Shown piece by piece: positions 5,315 to 13,087 of a DNA stretch of 13,265 nucleotides. Every line of letters begins with the position of its first letter. The stretch's first letter is position 1. Below the pieces are notes generated by a model, which was not told where the DNA came from, did no database searches, and saw only the letters and a program-made list of their open reading frames with translations. The DNA lies in the NCBI GenBank assembly GCA_938010745.1, contig CALLVF010000050.1, positions 1 to 13,265 of the forward strand, written 5' to 3'. A program made the translations under genes and the position numbers. Origin of the DNA: an uncultured Patescibacteria group bacterium (GTDB lineage Bacteria > Patescibacteriota > Microgenomatia > UBA1406 > GWC2-37-13).

Positions 5315-6559
5315 ATGAAAATTATAAAAAATTTAACTTTGGCTATTGCTTTTTTATTAATTCTTGCGCTTATTATTGCCTATGCACGCGGTTATCGACT
5401 TGATTTATATAAAAAATCCCTTACCCCAACTGGCATTTTATCAATCTATTCCAATCAAAAGGCAGCAAAAATTTACATTAACGGTGAACTTAAAGGAGTA
5501 ACGGACATTAACATAAATCTACCACCTGGCAAATATCATGTAGAAATAAAAAAAGAAGGATATACCAGTTGGAGAAAAACTGTTAAACTAAAAGGAGAAT
5601 TAGTTCTAACCCTTGAAGCCACCCTTTTCCCTCTTACCCCCTCTCTTTCGCCATTAACTAATTTAGGAATAGTTAAAGCAGTGGCTATTGATGCTGCCGA
5701 AAAAATTCTTCTTTTTAGTCAAGATAGTAATCAAGAAAAAGATGGAATTTACCTTTATGAAACCAATAAGAAACCGATTAATTTTTTCTCTCCCCTTAAA
5801 TTAATTATTTTAAAAAAGAATCTAACTGAAAATGTGGATTTCACCAGAAGTGAAGTTTATTTTTCTCCTGATTACAGCCAAACAATTATAGAATTTTCAC
5901 TACTTGGCTCCTCCAACAAAAAAGTAGATAAAGTAGCATATCTTCTTTCTCTTAATGAAGAAAATAAACAACCATTTGACGTCACCACCTCAAAAGAAAC
6001 ATTACTTGAAGCATGGGTAAAAGAAAAAGAAAATCAAAATTTAAAGATTTTGGAAACATACCCTAAAGATTTTTTCAAAGTCGCCACTGAATCCTTCAAA
6101 ATTTTAAGCTTCTCTCCGAATGAGACAAAAATATTTTATCAAGCAAAAAAATCTTTAACCCTACCTTTAATAATTAACCCTCCCTTAATATCAACCAATC
6201 AAACAGAGCAAACACGCAAAATAAAAAAAGATAGTTATTATGTCTACGATAAAAAAGAAGACAAAAATTATGAAATAATAATCTCCAATAAAGAAATTAC
6301 AAACCTTCAAAAAATAACTTGGTTACCTGACTCTAAGCACTTGATATATATTGAAAGTAATAATTCTATCCAAAATACAAATAGCAAGAAAAAAATTGTT
6401 GTTATCGGCTATGACGGCACAAACAAACAAACAGTTTACTCTGGTCCATTTGAAGATTTATTTTTTGCAACTACATCAGAAGGAAATCTTATCGTTCTAG
6501 CCAATCTTAATCCAGAAACCAACAAATGGCCTGATCTTTACGCCGTTGGCATAAAATAA
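5315..6559 (+). CDS. Membrane-anchored PEGA-domain protein with beta-rich C-terminal region
   Basis: The 414-residue protein starts with a basic tip and one hydrophobic helix (residues 7-23, LTLAIAFLLILALIIAY) that should anchor it in the membrane with the rest outside. Residues about 40-105 form a PEGA domain: GILSIYSNQKAAKIYINGEL, then INLPPGKYHVEIKKEGYTSW, a typical strand pattern ending in LTLEATLFPL. The remaining 300 residues are rich in beta-strand segments with recurring SFSPNETKIFY- and WLPDSKHLIYI-type motifs, resembling TolB/WD40-like propeller blades (FSPDxxxI, LPDSxxL). PEGA domains are common in surface proteins and the molecular role is unknown. It is divergent from mreB and shares its intergenic region, which hints at a link to envelope or shape functions. 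No neighbour suggests a partner more specifically. Confidence 0.85.
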   Translation: MKIIKNLTLAIAFLLILALIIAYARGYRLDLYKKSLTPTGILSIYSNQKAAKIYINGELKGVTDININLPPGKYHVEIKKEGYTSWRKTVKLKGELVLTLEATLFPLTPSLSPLTNLGIVKAVAIDAAEKILLFSQDSNQEKDGIYLYETNKKPINFFSPLKLIILKKNLTENVDFTRSEVYFSPDYSQTIIEFSLLGSSNKKVDKVAYLLSLNEENKQPFDVTTSKETLLEAWVKEKENQNLKILETYPKDFFKVATESFKILSFSPNETKIFYQAKKSLTLPLIINPPLISTNQTEQTRKIKKDSYYVYDKKEDKNYEIIISNKEITNLQKITWLPDSKHLIYIESNNSIQNTNSKKKIVVIGYDGTNKQTVYSGPFEDLFFATTSEGNLIVLANLNPETNKWPDLYAVGIK

Positions 6560-6778
6560 TCTTAATAATCACGTTAGTTAGTTTTTTGCTACTGATAATT
6601 TATTTTCATCCATATGATCGTATTTTTATCTTTTTTGGATCAAAATGATGAAAGTAAAATTGTTCATATTAATACACTCTAAGATAATTATAATCGAAAA
6701 AAATTCACTTTTCTTGATTAAATCAAACTAAGCTAGGAAAAATCACTTGAAGAAATATTTTGGCATTTAAAATGTTGA

Positions 6779-6856
6779 AATACCAATAAAAGTTTAATTT
6801 TGTTTATTTAAAAATGTAAAAGTCGATACTTTAGAAAATTTTAATACCAATAAAAG
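6779..6856. repeat. 14-nt direct repeat, two copies 64 nt apart
   Basis: AATACCAATAAAAG occurs at 6779-6792 and 6843-6856 in the non-coding region between the PEGA and GH13 genes. I see no third copy nearby and no function. Confidence 0.5.
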
Positions 6857-6865
6857 AGTGAAATC

Positions 6866-6884
6866 TCAACTTACTCGAAGTTGA
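6866..6884 (-). terminator. Weak hairpin downstream of the GH13 gene
   Basis: TCAACTT (6866-6872) and AAGTTGA (6878-6884) form a 7-bp stem with a 5-nt loop, 11 nt past the GH13 stop codon. On the minus strand the T-run precedes the hairpin, so it does not look like a standard intrinsic terminator. Confidence 0.25.
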
Positions 6885-6895
6885 AAAAAACTTAT

Positions 6896-8563
6896 CTATC
6901 CTGACAATTCAACCCACAAATAACTATATGGTTTGAGTTTATAAGTTCCACTGTCATACCTTACTTCTACCAAATCACTTGAGACATTATGAAGAGCTAA
7001 AACTTTCGACCCTTTGAATTCTCTGACAAGAGAAAAAACGCGTTTATCTAATTTAACAATTTTTTGTTTGGCGTTAGGATGAAAAGCTTTAATATTTTTT
7101 CTTTTTTTTATTAAGGAAGTCATTGCTTGAAAAATTTTTCCATCGCGACTATTTTTATTTTTAAGCTTCATCGACAATATTTGTAAATCTAAGTTTGTTC
7201 GGTTAATGTCTCTTTTAATTTTAGTTTTTTCAAAAAGATTTAAATCATTCTCCTGACCAAATAAAGATAAATAGTAAATTGCAGGAATACCAGCTAATGC
7301 CATTGATATTGCTCTTGAGGTGATAAACTTGTTTAGCTGAAGATCAAATGGTTCCTCTGCTCTCTTGTTAAGAGCTGACCACCAAGTTGAGTTTAACTCG
7401 TAAACTAAAAGATTACCATCAGGATACAAACGTTTAGAAACTTGCCCTTCATGATCAATCACCCTATCAACAATATTTTGAATTTCCCTTTCTGACAAGA
7501 TACCCCTTGCTCCTGAAATACTTATTCCATCATGAGTGTCAAGAAAATTAAAAAATGTTGTGTATGAAGATGGTGGTGTTATTTTCTCAGTCCAATTTAA
7601 AAGTATATCTGCTGACCCATTATAAAAAGAATATAATACTAAAGAAGGTAAAGAAAAATTATAAATAATTTGAGCCTCATGAAAACCATCACCAAAATAA
7701 GTAATATTTTCCTCATAAGGCTGATTGTTTTCTGCGATGATAATTGCCGACTTGCAAATCTTATCCAAAATTATTCTAATCAACGAAACAATTACATGAA
7801 CCTCATGCAAATTAAGACAATTAGTTCCCAATTTTTTCCAAAGATAACCAACTGCATCTAATCTAAAAATACGGACACCTTTTTCTAAAAGAAATAATAA
7901 AATTTTAACAACTTCAATAAGAACTTGCGGATTGTGAAAGTTAAGATCTACTTGATCGGTTGAGTCCTCTACTGAAAAAGTTGTCCAAACGAAACGTTTA
8001 CCTTTTTTTGTTGTAAAAGGAGTCAGAAGTGGAGTTGCACGTGGTCGAAAAACTTTTTTTATCTGCTCATAAGGAATCTCATCTTCTCTAAAGTGAATAA
8101 AGTAATTCCAGTATCTTTCATCTGCCTCAAGAAATTTTTTAAACCATTCACTTTTGGCAGAGATGTGGTTAATTACTAAATCCGCCATGAATCGATAACT
8201 CTTTGAGATATTGACTATATCATCCCAACTACCAAATTCATTTTTAACTTGGTAGTAATCGATTACTGAAAAACCTCGATCAGAGGAATAAGGAAAAAAA
8301 GGTAAAACATGAATAATAGAAAAAAGATCGGGAAGGTAATTTGAAAGAAAAGATTGAAGAACTTTAAGGGAAGGAAGATTTTTTTGCACAAAAGAATCAG
8401 GATAAGTTATCAAAGCAACATCTTTTTCCTGCCAAAAAGGTTGATCTTTGCAAAAGATTTTTTTCTTTGACTGGGTAATTAATTTCTCTATTATTTGCTC
8501 TGTCTTTTTTGCCTCTTTTTCACCGTAGAGTAAAAAAAGTTCTTGTAAAAATTTAATATCCAT
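6896..8563 (-). CDS. GH13 (subfamily 18-like) sugar phosphorylase: glucosylglycerate/sucrose phosphorylase type
   Basis: The 555 residues carry all conserved alpha-amylase-superfamily regions. Region I is MADLVINHIS (126-135). Region II is GVRIFRLDAVGYLWK, with D236 as nucleophile and R234. Region III is AIIIAENNQPY, with E278 as acid/base. Region IV is FFNFLDTHDGI, with D345 as transition-state stabiliser. Segments such as YFGDGFHEAQIIYNFSLPSL (289-308) and the ISGARGIL loop are typical of the sucrose/glucosylglycerate phosphorylase group rather than hydrolytic amylases. Such enzymes reversibly split a glucoside with phosphate to give glucose 1-phosphate. Acceptor specificity cannot be read from sequence. 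There is no signal peptide, so it should act in the cytoplasm. It starts 4 nt after the sortase stop and is probably translated from the same mRNA. Confidence 0.88.
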   Translation of the reverse strand: MDIKFLQELFLLYGEKEAKKTEQIIEKLITQSKKKIFCKDQPFWQEKDVALITYPDSFVQKNLPSLKVLQSFLSNYLPDLFSIIHVLPFFPYSSDRGFSVIDYYQVKNEFGSWDDIVNISKSYRFMADLVINHISAKSEWFKKFLEADERYWNYFIHFREDEIPYEQIKKVFRPRATPLLTPFTTKKGKRFVWTTFSVEDSTDQVDLNFHNPQVLIEVVKILLFLLEKGVRIFRLDAVGYLWKKLGTNCLNLHEVHVIVSLIRIILDKICKSAIIIAENNQPYEENITYFGDGFHEAQIIYNFSLPSLVLYSFYNGSADILLNWTEKITPPSSYTTFFNFLDTHDGISISGARGILSEREIQNIVDRVIDHEGQVSKRLYPDGNLLVYELNSTWWSALNKRAEEPFDLQLNKFITSRAISMALAGIPAIYYLSLFGQENDLNLFEKTKIKRDINRTNLDLQILSMKLKNKNSRDGKIFQAMTSLIKKRKNIKAFHPNAKQKIVKLDKRVFSLVREFKGSKVLALHNVSSDLVEVRYDSGTYKLKPYSYLWVELSG

Positions 8564-8567
8564 ATTT

Positions 8568-9314
8568 TTATTCTACTACTCGAGTGGCAAAAACTAACAA
8601 ACGTTTAAAAGTTGTGCCGGGAGGCCAACAGGTTTGCAAAGTTAAAAATTCTTTATTGGTTTTGCGAGTTAAATATTCCACTTGAGAAGGATCAACAATA
8701 TCCTTCCCGATAACTTTGTAGATATGTCTCTTGCCTTGATAAAATATATTTACTTCATCGCCTTTTTCCAGTTTGTTTAAAAGATAAAACACAGCATTGT
8801 ATGCAGAAACGTTCCAAAAGTAATCTGTTGAGTGAGCAAAAAGAAAGATATGACCACCCTCCCCAGGAAAAGCAGTTCCTGCCGCATGAGCAACTCCCTT
8901 TTGCAAGGCTGGTAAATAATTTTTTTCATCTGAAGCATCAATGTTAGCTAAGATTTTAGAATTAGCGGCAATTTTTGGTATAACAATACTAAAATTAGGA
9001 TCTTCAGGAATTAAAAATTCCACCTTACCGAAATTCAACGCTTTAGGAAGAAGTCCTTTATTTTTTGAAAAATCAGATTCTTCATATTTTTTTTCTTTGT
9101 TTTTTTGCATATGCGTTTCAGCCACTAGATATTTTTTTTCAATTATTCTATCGATAAAATACCTAATTTCCTCACGAATTGGTAAATAAAAAGTTTTTGC
9201 AACTACGAAAATAGAGGAAAGAATTAAAAAATTTCCTAAGGTTCGCAAAGTTAAAATTTTTAAGTAACCTGCAGCTGTTATAACCCTTTTAAAATTTTGG
9301 ATTTTATTTTTCAA
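8568..9314 (-). CDS. Sortase (class D/E-like) with N-terminal membrane anchor
   Basis: Sortases cut a sorting signal in secreted proteins and link them to the cell envelope or to one another. The N-terminus holds one membrane helix (residues about 27-46, LGNFLILSSIFVVAK), a type II anchor that places the catalytic domain outside. The beta-barrel domain follows from about residue 95 (VEFLIPEDPNFSIVIPKIAA). The catalytic triad is visible: H161 in LFAHST, C229 in LTLQTCWPPGTTFKRLLV, and R238. The start is TTG at 9314; the frame is closed upstream by a TAA and no ATG precedes the anchor. The gene lies 30 nt after tRNA-Arg and 4 nt before the GH13 gene. No LPXTG-type substrate is encoded in this window, so the substrate is unknown. 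Confidence 0.9.
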   Translation of the reverse strand: MKNKIQNFKRVITAAGYLKILTLRTLGNFLILSSIFVVAKTFYLPIREEIRYFIDRIIEKKYLVAETHMQKNKEKKYEESDFSKNKGLLPKALNFGKVEFLIPEDPNFSIVIPKIAANSKILANIDASDEKNYLPALQKGVAHAAGTAFPGEGGHIFLFAHSTDYFWNVSAYNAVFYLLNKLEKGDEVNIFYQGKRHIYKVIGKDIVDPSQVEYLTRKTNKEFLTLQTCWPPGTTFKRLLVFATRVVE

Positions 9315-9344
9315 TTTTTTTCTATATGTTTAATTTTATAATTG

Positions 9345-9416
9345 TGTCCCCGGAAGGAATTGAACCTTCATCGGAGGTTTAGGAAACCTCTGCTCTATCC
9401 GTTAAGCTACGGGGAC
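9345..9416 (-). tRNA. tRNA-Arg (anticodon CCT)
   Basis: The minus strand gives a complete cloverleaf. The acceptor stem is GTCCCCG/CGGGGAC with discriminator A at 9345. The anticodon stem GAGGT/ACCTC encloses TTCCTAA, giving anticodon CCT, which reads AGG. The T arm is GAAGG-TTCAATT-CCTTC. CCA is not encoded. It sits 29 nt after the prepilin peptidase gene and 30 nt before the sortase, both on the same strand, so it may be excised from a longer transcript. Confidence 0.95.
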
Positions 9417-9445
9417 TTTGTTTAATTATAACAGTTATATTGATT

Positions 9446-10276
9446 TTAAAATCCATATATTCTTCTTATAAATTCAAAAATTTGTTCTTTTGAAAAAAAC
9501 ATTATCAAAATTCCAAAAACTAAAAATGGCCCAAAAGGAATCTTGCTTTTAAATTTTTTGCGACCGAGCAAAATTAAAAATAAACCAAAAATTCCACCAG
9601 TAATAAAACCAAAATATAAAGCTAAAAAACCAGCTTTTACTCCCAGCAAAAAACCAATATTAAACGCCAGTTTAACATCCCCAAAACCCATCGCTTTTCC
9701 GTTCGTTAAAAAATAGATTAAAAAAATTGGTAGAGCAACAATCAAAGCAGCAATGATATGATTAAAAAAAGCTAAATAAAATATCTGTCTCTCAAAAGTT
9801 AGAAAAATTAAACCAAAAATAAAAAGAGCCAATTGAATCTGATCAGGAATTAGATGATATTTTAAATCAGAAAAAAAAATAACAATTAAACAGGAGAATA
9901 TTCCCCAATAGCCAAAAAGAATAAAAAGTTTTTGAATATCGAATATTAAGTGTTGAATATCTTGAAGATAGTAGATATTAGGTATTGGATATTGGATATT
10001 ACCAAAAAAAACAAAAACAAAAGCTAAACCAGTAACTATTTCAACGAAAGGATAAAACCAAGAGATTTTTTTTCCACAATAACGACAATTTCCTTTTAAA
10101 ACAATAAAACTTACAATTGGAATTAAATCATACCAAGCTAGTTGGTGACGACATTGATCACAGTAAGAACGTCCGTTAATTGATTTTTCAAATGGTAATC
10201 TATCAATTAAAACATTTAAAAAAGAGCCAATTAAGGTACCGAAGGCAAAAAGTAAAATTAAAAAAATAAAATTCAT
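9446..10276 (-). CDS. pilD: Type IV prepilin peptidase / N-methyltransferase (PilD family)
   Basis: PilD cuts the leader of type IV pilin-like proteins and methylates the new N-terminus, inside the cytoplasmic membrane. The 276 residues show GTLIGSFLNVLIDRLP (13-28), a zinc-binding pair of CxxC motifs (C39, C42, C64, C67), and the two catalytic aspartates D137 (FFSDLKYHLIPDQ) and D200 (MGFGDVKLA, the GxGD motif). Several hydrophobic helices span the rest. Residues 93-116 (NIQYPIPNIYYLQDIQHLIF and onward) lie between helices and are encoded by repeat words (family B), so they look like an inserted loop. The gene follows the rhodanese-like gene by 13 nt and precedes tRNA-Arg. No pilin or pilus assembly gene is in the window. 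Confidence 0.94.
   Translation of the reverse strand: MNFIFLILLFAFGTLIGSFLNVLIDRLPFEKSINGRSYCDQCRHQLAWYDLIPIVSFIVLKGNCRYCGKKISWFYPFVEIVTGLAFVFVFFGNIQYPIPNIYYLQDIQHLIFDIQKLFILFGYWGIFSCLIVIFFSDLKYHLIPDQIQLALFIFGLIFLTFERQIFYLAFFNHIIAALIVALPIFLIYFLTNGKAMGFGDVKLAFNIGFLLGVKAGFLALYFGFITGGIFGLFLILLGRKKFKSKIPFGPFLVFGILIMFFSKEQIFEFIRRIYGF
9933..10001 (-). repeat. Family B repeat words inside the prepilin peptidase gene
   Basis: The minus strand reads repeated words such as AATATCCAATATCCAATACC and ATATTCGATATTCAAA over about 69 nt. They encode NIQYPIPNIYYLQDIQHLIF and following residues in a loop between membrane helices. The words match those at 2586-2613 and 2765-2853, in an unrelated gene. Confidence 0.65.
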
Positions 10277-10289
10277 AATATTAAATTTA

Positions 10290-10943
10290 TCAATTATAAC
10301 CCTCTACCCAATCATCTGGATTAACTTTATCCCACTGGCTTTGCGGTAAATAGTAAATTTTTAAATGACGAAACTGATTATAACCAACAGCTAAAATTTT
10401 TACTCTTAAATTTTTATTTAGTAACTCTAAAGCTATTTGGTTCACTTTTATTTCATCTGGATAATTACCATATAGAATAATAGATTTTTTATCTTTTGCT
10501 AATTTTAACACCTCTTCAATCGATTGAAAGAAAACTGCCTTTTTAATATGTTCTTTTTTAAATGATTCTTTGTCTCGACAATCAATTAATAAAATTTCCG
10601 TTTTTGGCTTTTTCAAATCATTAATTAAATCATTAGGATCGTAATACAAAGAAGTTTTTAATTTTAAAAGCTCTCTTACTTTAGAAAAAGAATATTCAAT
10701 TTTTTCCTTGGAAACAGTTTTTTGTTTATTTTTATCACTCTTTATTATAAATGGTTTTTTAAAAGCAAAAACGTAAAAGATAATAAAAACAAAAATAAAA
10801 ATTATTAAGATAATAAAAAATAGCCTTAGATCAAAACTAAATATATTTTTTTGACCTTTAAAAAATATTTCTTTTTTGTTTTTTGATTTTTTTAATTTTT
10901 TTGAAAATTTTTTCATAGAAAATTGAAAATTTTTATCACTCAT
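10290..10943 (-). CDS. Membrane-anchored rhodanese-like protein lacking the catalytic Cys
   Basis: The 217-residue protein has a very basic N-terminal segment (residues 1-35), one long hydrophobic helix (about 40-61, RLFFIILIIFIFVFIIFYVF), and a rhodanese-like domain from about residue 95. ILLIDCRDKESFKKEHIKKA (117-136) matches the conserved LLIDVRxxxEFxxGHIxGA motif. The active-site loop, normally YCxxGxRS with a sulfur-carrying Cys, reads ILYGNYPDEIKV, with G159 in the Cys position. The domain is therefore unlikely to transfer sulfur and may bind a partner protein instead. With basic residues inside, the domain probably faces outward. The start overlaps the permease C-terminal reading frame by 8 nt, which implies translational coupling. 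Prepilin peptidase follows 13 nt later. Confidence 0.75.
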   Translation of the reverse strand: MSDKNFQFSMKKFSKKLKKSKNKKEIFFKGQKNIFSFDLRLFFIILIIFIFVFIIFYVFAFKKPFIIKSDKNKQKTVSKEKIEYSFSKVRELLKLKTSLYYDPNDLINDLKKPKTEILLIDCRDKESFKKEHIKKAVFFQSIEEVLKLAKDKKSIILYGNYPDEIKVNQIALELLNKNLRVKILAVGYNQFRHLKIYYLPQSQWDKVNPDDWVEGYN

Positions 10944-11151
10944 ACCTTAACGCATTAAGTGCCGAAATCTTTTTTGCTCTTTTTGCCGGATAAAGACCAG
11001 TAAATATACCAACAAAAAATGATAAGCTAATAATAAAAATTATAAATGGTAAAGGAATATAAGTTAAGTTTAAAAATGTCTTTTGGGAAGCAAAGGCAAT
11101 AATAGAGACCAGAAATGAAGTTATTTTTCCCATCAAATAACCCAAAATCAA
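10936..11151 (-). pseudogene. MacB/FtsX-type ABC permease, C-terminal fragment
   Basis: This is the third reading-frame piece of one permease gene. It encodes the last two membrane helices (about residues 2-22 and 33-58) and the conserved end YPAKRAKKISALNALRYE, which closes most MacB/FtsX permeases. The apparent TTG start at 11151 is not a true start. The preceding frame ends in GLGGGFGG and continues here as LILGYLMGK if one G is added to the G5 run (minus strand, about 11152-11156). It overlaps the rhodanese-like gene by 8 nt. Confidence 0.85.
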
Positions 11152-12590
11152 CCCCCAAAACCTCCACCCAATCCCATAATCATTGCCTCAGCCAAAAATA
11201 GATCCTCAATTTCGTGTGAAACCACTCCCATCACCTTCATTCCTCCAATCTCCCGAGTTCGCTCAAGCAAAGAAACGGTTAAGGTGTTAAACATCCCCAA
11301 AGCCGCCACTACCAAAGCCACCAAGCCAATTGCTGCTAAAACTAAACGAATATTAGCAAACAAAGATTCAATCTGTTTTATTGTATCAACCACTGATGAG
11401 GTTTTAAAACCCATTGTCTCAATTTCTTTGCGAACTAATTTCATATCGTTTTTGTCAGCTAAAATCAACTTTAATTGAGAAAGATTACGAACGGCTAATT
11501 TATATAAATCAGAAAAAGGAATATATAAATAAGCTGAAGAATCATCGTTAATTATACCGATAATTTTATATTTAACCAGTGATGTCGAGGCTTTTCCTTG
11601 AACCTCAGGAATTAAGTTTTTAACAACTACTAAAGATAAATCAAAATCGGTTTTTAAGGCTTTATTAGCTGGGATATTTAAAAGATTTAAAAGCCCCAAA
11701 GAAACCACTGCCTCGCCCGACGGTTGTTTCATCTCAATTAATTGTTTTTTAGCCACAGCCGAGGTTGTTGCTTGTAAAGTCACCACCTCAATTCCACCCT
11801 CAGAACTAGCAACCACGGTTAAATTGTCTAAAAAAGAAGCTGATTCAGTCGCTTGTTTTTCTTGAGTAGAAACTAAACCAGCTGATTGGGTCGCTTGATT
11901 TGGATTATTTGATAACCCAGCGCTTCCAGTTGCCTCTCCTAAAACCTGTCCTTTTAAATTAATCTTTTCTTCTATTTTAATTTTATAAAAAGGCGTACAA
12001 CCTTCCTCCCAAACCTGTTGACCGGTTTTATCAAGAATTGGCATTAAAATTTCTTTATCCTCAAAAAAAGAGTTTTGAAACAAAGGAAATTTACTCTTTA
12101 TCCAAAGCCCAACTAACTGACCAGATTTTTCATCAACTCCCACCATCCCGTTTTCGGAAAAAGGATAAAAAGAGGAACCGTAAAACTGTTTTCCTATATA
12201 ACCTTTTTCCAGTCTTGTTGCATAACCTAAAAACTCGCTTTTAATATCACAATTTTTCCAAACGCCAACTTTTTCTTGAGGAAAAATATTGAAGTTAACC
12301 AAATAATCATCAACAGCTGACAAATATTTAACTTTTGTTTTCATTTGAGTATAAACTCCTGCAACCTGCCCTTCCCCTTTCTCTAAACTAATCGACCGGC
12401 TATCAAAACTCGTATTGTCGCTAAAATATTTACCTTTAATTAATTTTTGTCTGCCAATCTCAAAAAATTTTGCCGGTACTGAATAAATAACAACATCTGT
12501 TGACGCTTTTCCATAATTTAATTTCCCAACAACAGAAACTAAAGGGATTACCTCTTTGACCTTTTTTATTTTTTTTATTCGTTCATACAT
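11148..12590 (-). pseudogene. MacB/FtsX-type ABC permease, central part (extracytoplasmic domain and FtsX helix)
   Basis: This is the second piece of the permease, 480 residues. It contains the large extracytoplasmic domain found between helices 1 and 2 in MacB-like permeases (opening with VKEVIPLVSVVGKLNYGKA). Next come helix 2 and the cytoplasmic coupling loop of the FtsX domain: VLAAIGLVALVVAALGMFNT (417-436), then SLLERTREIGGMKVMG (440-455). Residues about 220-280 form an Ala/Thr/Ser/Gln-rich stretch with recurring ATGSAG, ATQSAG, ATESAS and ATTSAV units, probably a disordered insert. The ATG at 12590 is internal: upstream in-frame codons give LDKK, linking to the N-terminal piece. Such permeases work with a LolD/MacB-type ATPase to move lipoproteins, peptides or other envelope cargo. 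The ATPase is not visible here and could lie just beyond the right edge. Confidence 0.85.
11736..11933 (-). repeat. Imperfect protein repeat AT-x-SA in the permease extracytoplasmic domain
   Basis: The segment encodes ATGSAGLS, ATQSAGLVS, ATESASFLD and ATTSAVAK. The first three units are spaced about 13-14 residues apart. Composition (Ala, Ser, Thr, Gln, Asn) is unlike the Lys/Ile-rich surroundings. Confidence 0.55.
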
Positions 12591-12598
12591 TTTTTTAT

Positions 12599-13084
12599 CT
12601 AAACGAACTGAGTATTTTCTCCGGCAGAAACATCAATCATTTTTGTCTCCTCAAGAGTCGCCACTTGACTAATAATTAACCTTTCAATCCCGTATCCTAA
12701 AGAAATAAGAAAAACAATCACCCCAATACCAACGGACATTCCCAAAACCGTCACTAAAGTTCGTGTTTTTTTAATCATTAAATTTTTATATGCCAAATTG
12801 ATTAAAAACATTCTTCGAGTTTTCACATCTGCTTGACAAATATTAAGTTTAAAAACCACTTTTTGGATTGGTGATCCAAAAATTTCTTCTCCTTTTTTTA
12901 ACAATGAACTTAAAAACCTACCAATAATAGGAGTTTTTGAAAGAAAATTGATAAACTTTTGATAAATAAAGATAAAAAGAAGAATAAAAAACTTAATATA
13001 GTCAGGAATTTGCCTGATAAAATAAACCACCTGTTTAAAAAATTTAACCCAGTTGTTTCTGTTAAATAAAGATTTAATTTTCAT
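12599..13084 (-). pseudogene. MacB/FtsX-type ABC permease, N-terminal fragment
   Basis: This is the first piece of the permease and has the only true start (ATG at 13084). Residues 1-90 are an unusual extension with a hydrophobic stretch (IKFFILLFIFIYQKFINFL, about 30-48). Then comes the standard MacB opening: INLAYKNLMIKKTRTLVTVL (95-114), with helix 1 at about 109-130 and LEETKMIDVSAGENTQF at the end. The frame stops at TAG (12599-12601), just before the natural continuation. Adding one T to the TTT run near 12601-12603 restores the reading through VLDKKMYERIKK. With both corrections the gene spans 2151 nt and 716 residues, consistent with exactly two single-base losses. Confidence 0.85.
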
Positions 13085-13087
13085 AAT

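Larger units (their letters stand above)
6560..6895. other. Gap after the PEGA gene: probable decayed coding sequence, no intact gene
   Basis: No intact gene is present. On the plus strand a frame from 6547 to 6648 encodes a strongly hydrophobic stretch (IILIITLVSFLLLIIYFHPY) resembling a membrane-anchor start but lacking an ATG. Another frame from about 6615 continues with VHINTL, then KKFTFLD and KSLEEIFWHLK, separated by stop codons. This looks like a degraded gene of unknown family. A 14-nt direct repeat (6779-6792 and 6843-6856) and a 7-bp hairpin (6866-6884) are also here. Confidence 0.35.

Noticed and set aside
6866..6884. Rho-independent terminator for the PEGA gene on the plus strand
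   Set aside because: The hairpin is followed by an A-run, not a T-run, on the plus strand and lies more than 300 nt from the PEGA stop.
8941..9189. Plus-strand open frame opposite the sortase
   Set aside because: It is fully antisense to a clear sortase gene and has no motif or promoter. The same reasoning removes the other short antisense frames at 1721-1939, 4281-4463, 7670-7861, 11284-11478 and 12038-12244, and the overlapping plus-strand frame at 1677-1886.
11148..12590. Treating the permease pieces as separate genes with starts at 12590 and 11151
   Set aside because: The in-frame codons upstream of each apparent start continue the conserved protein, and one added base at each junction gives a normal full-length permease.
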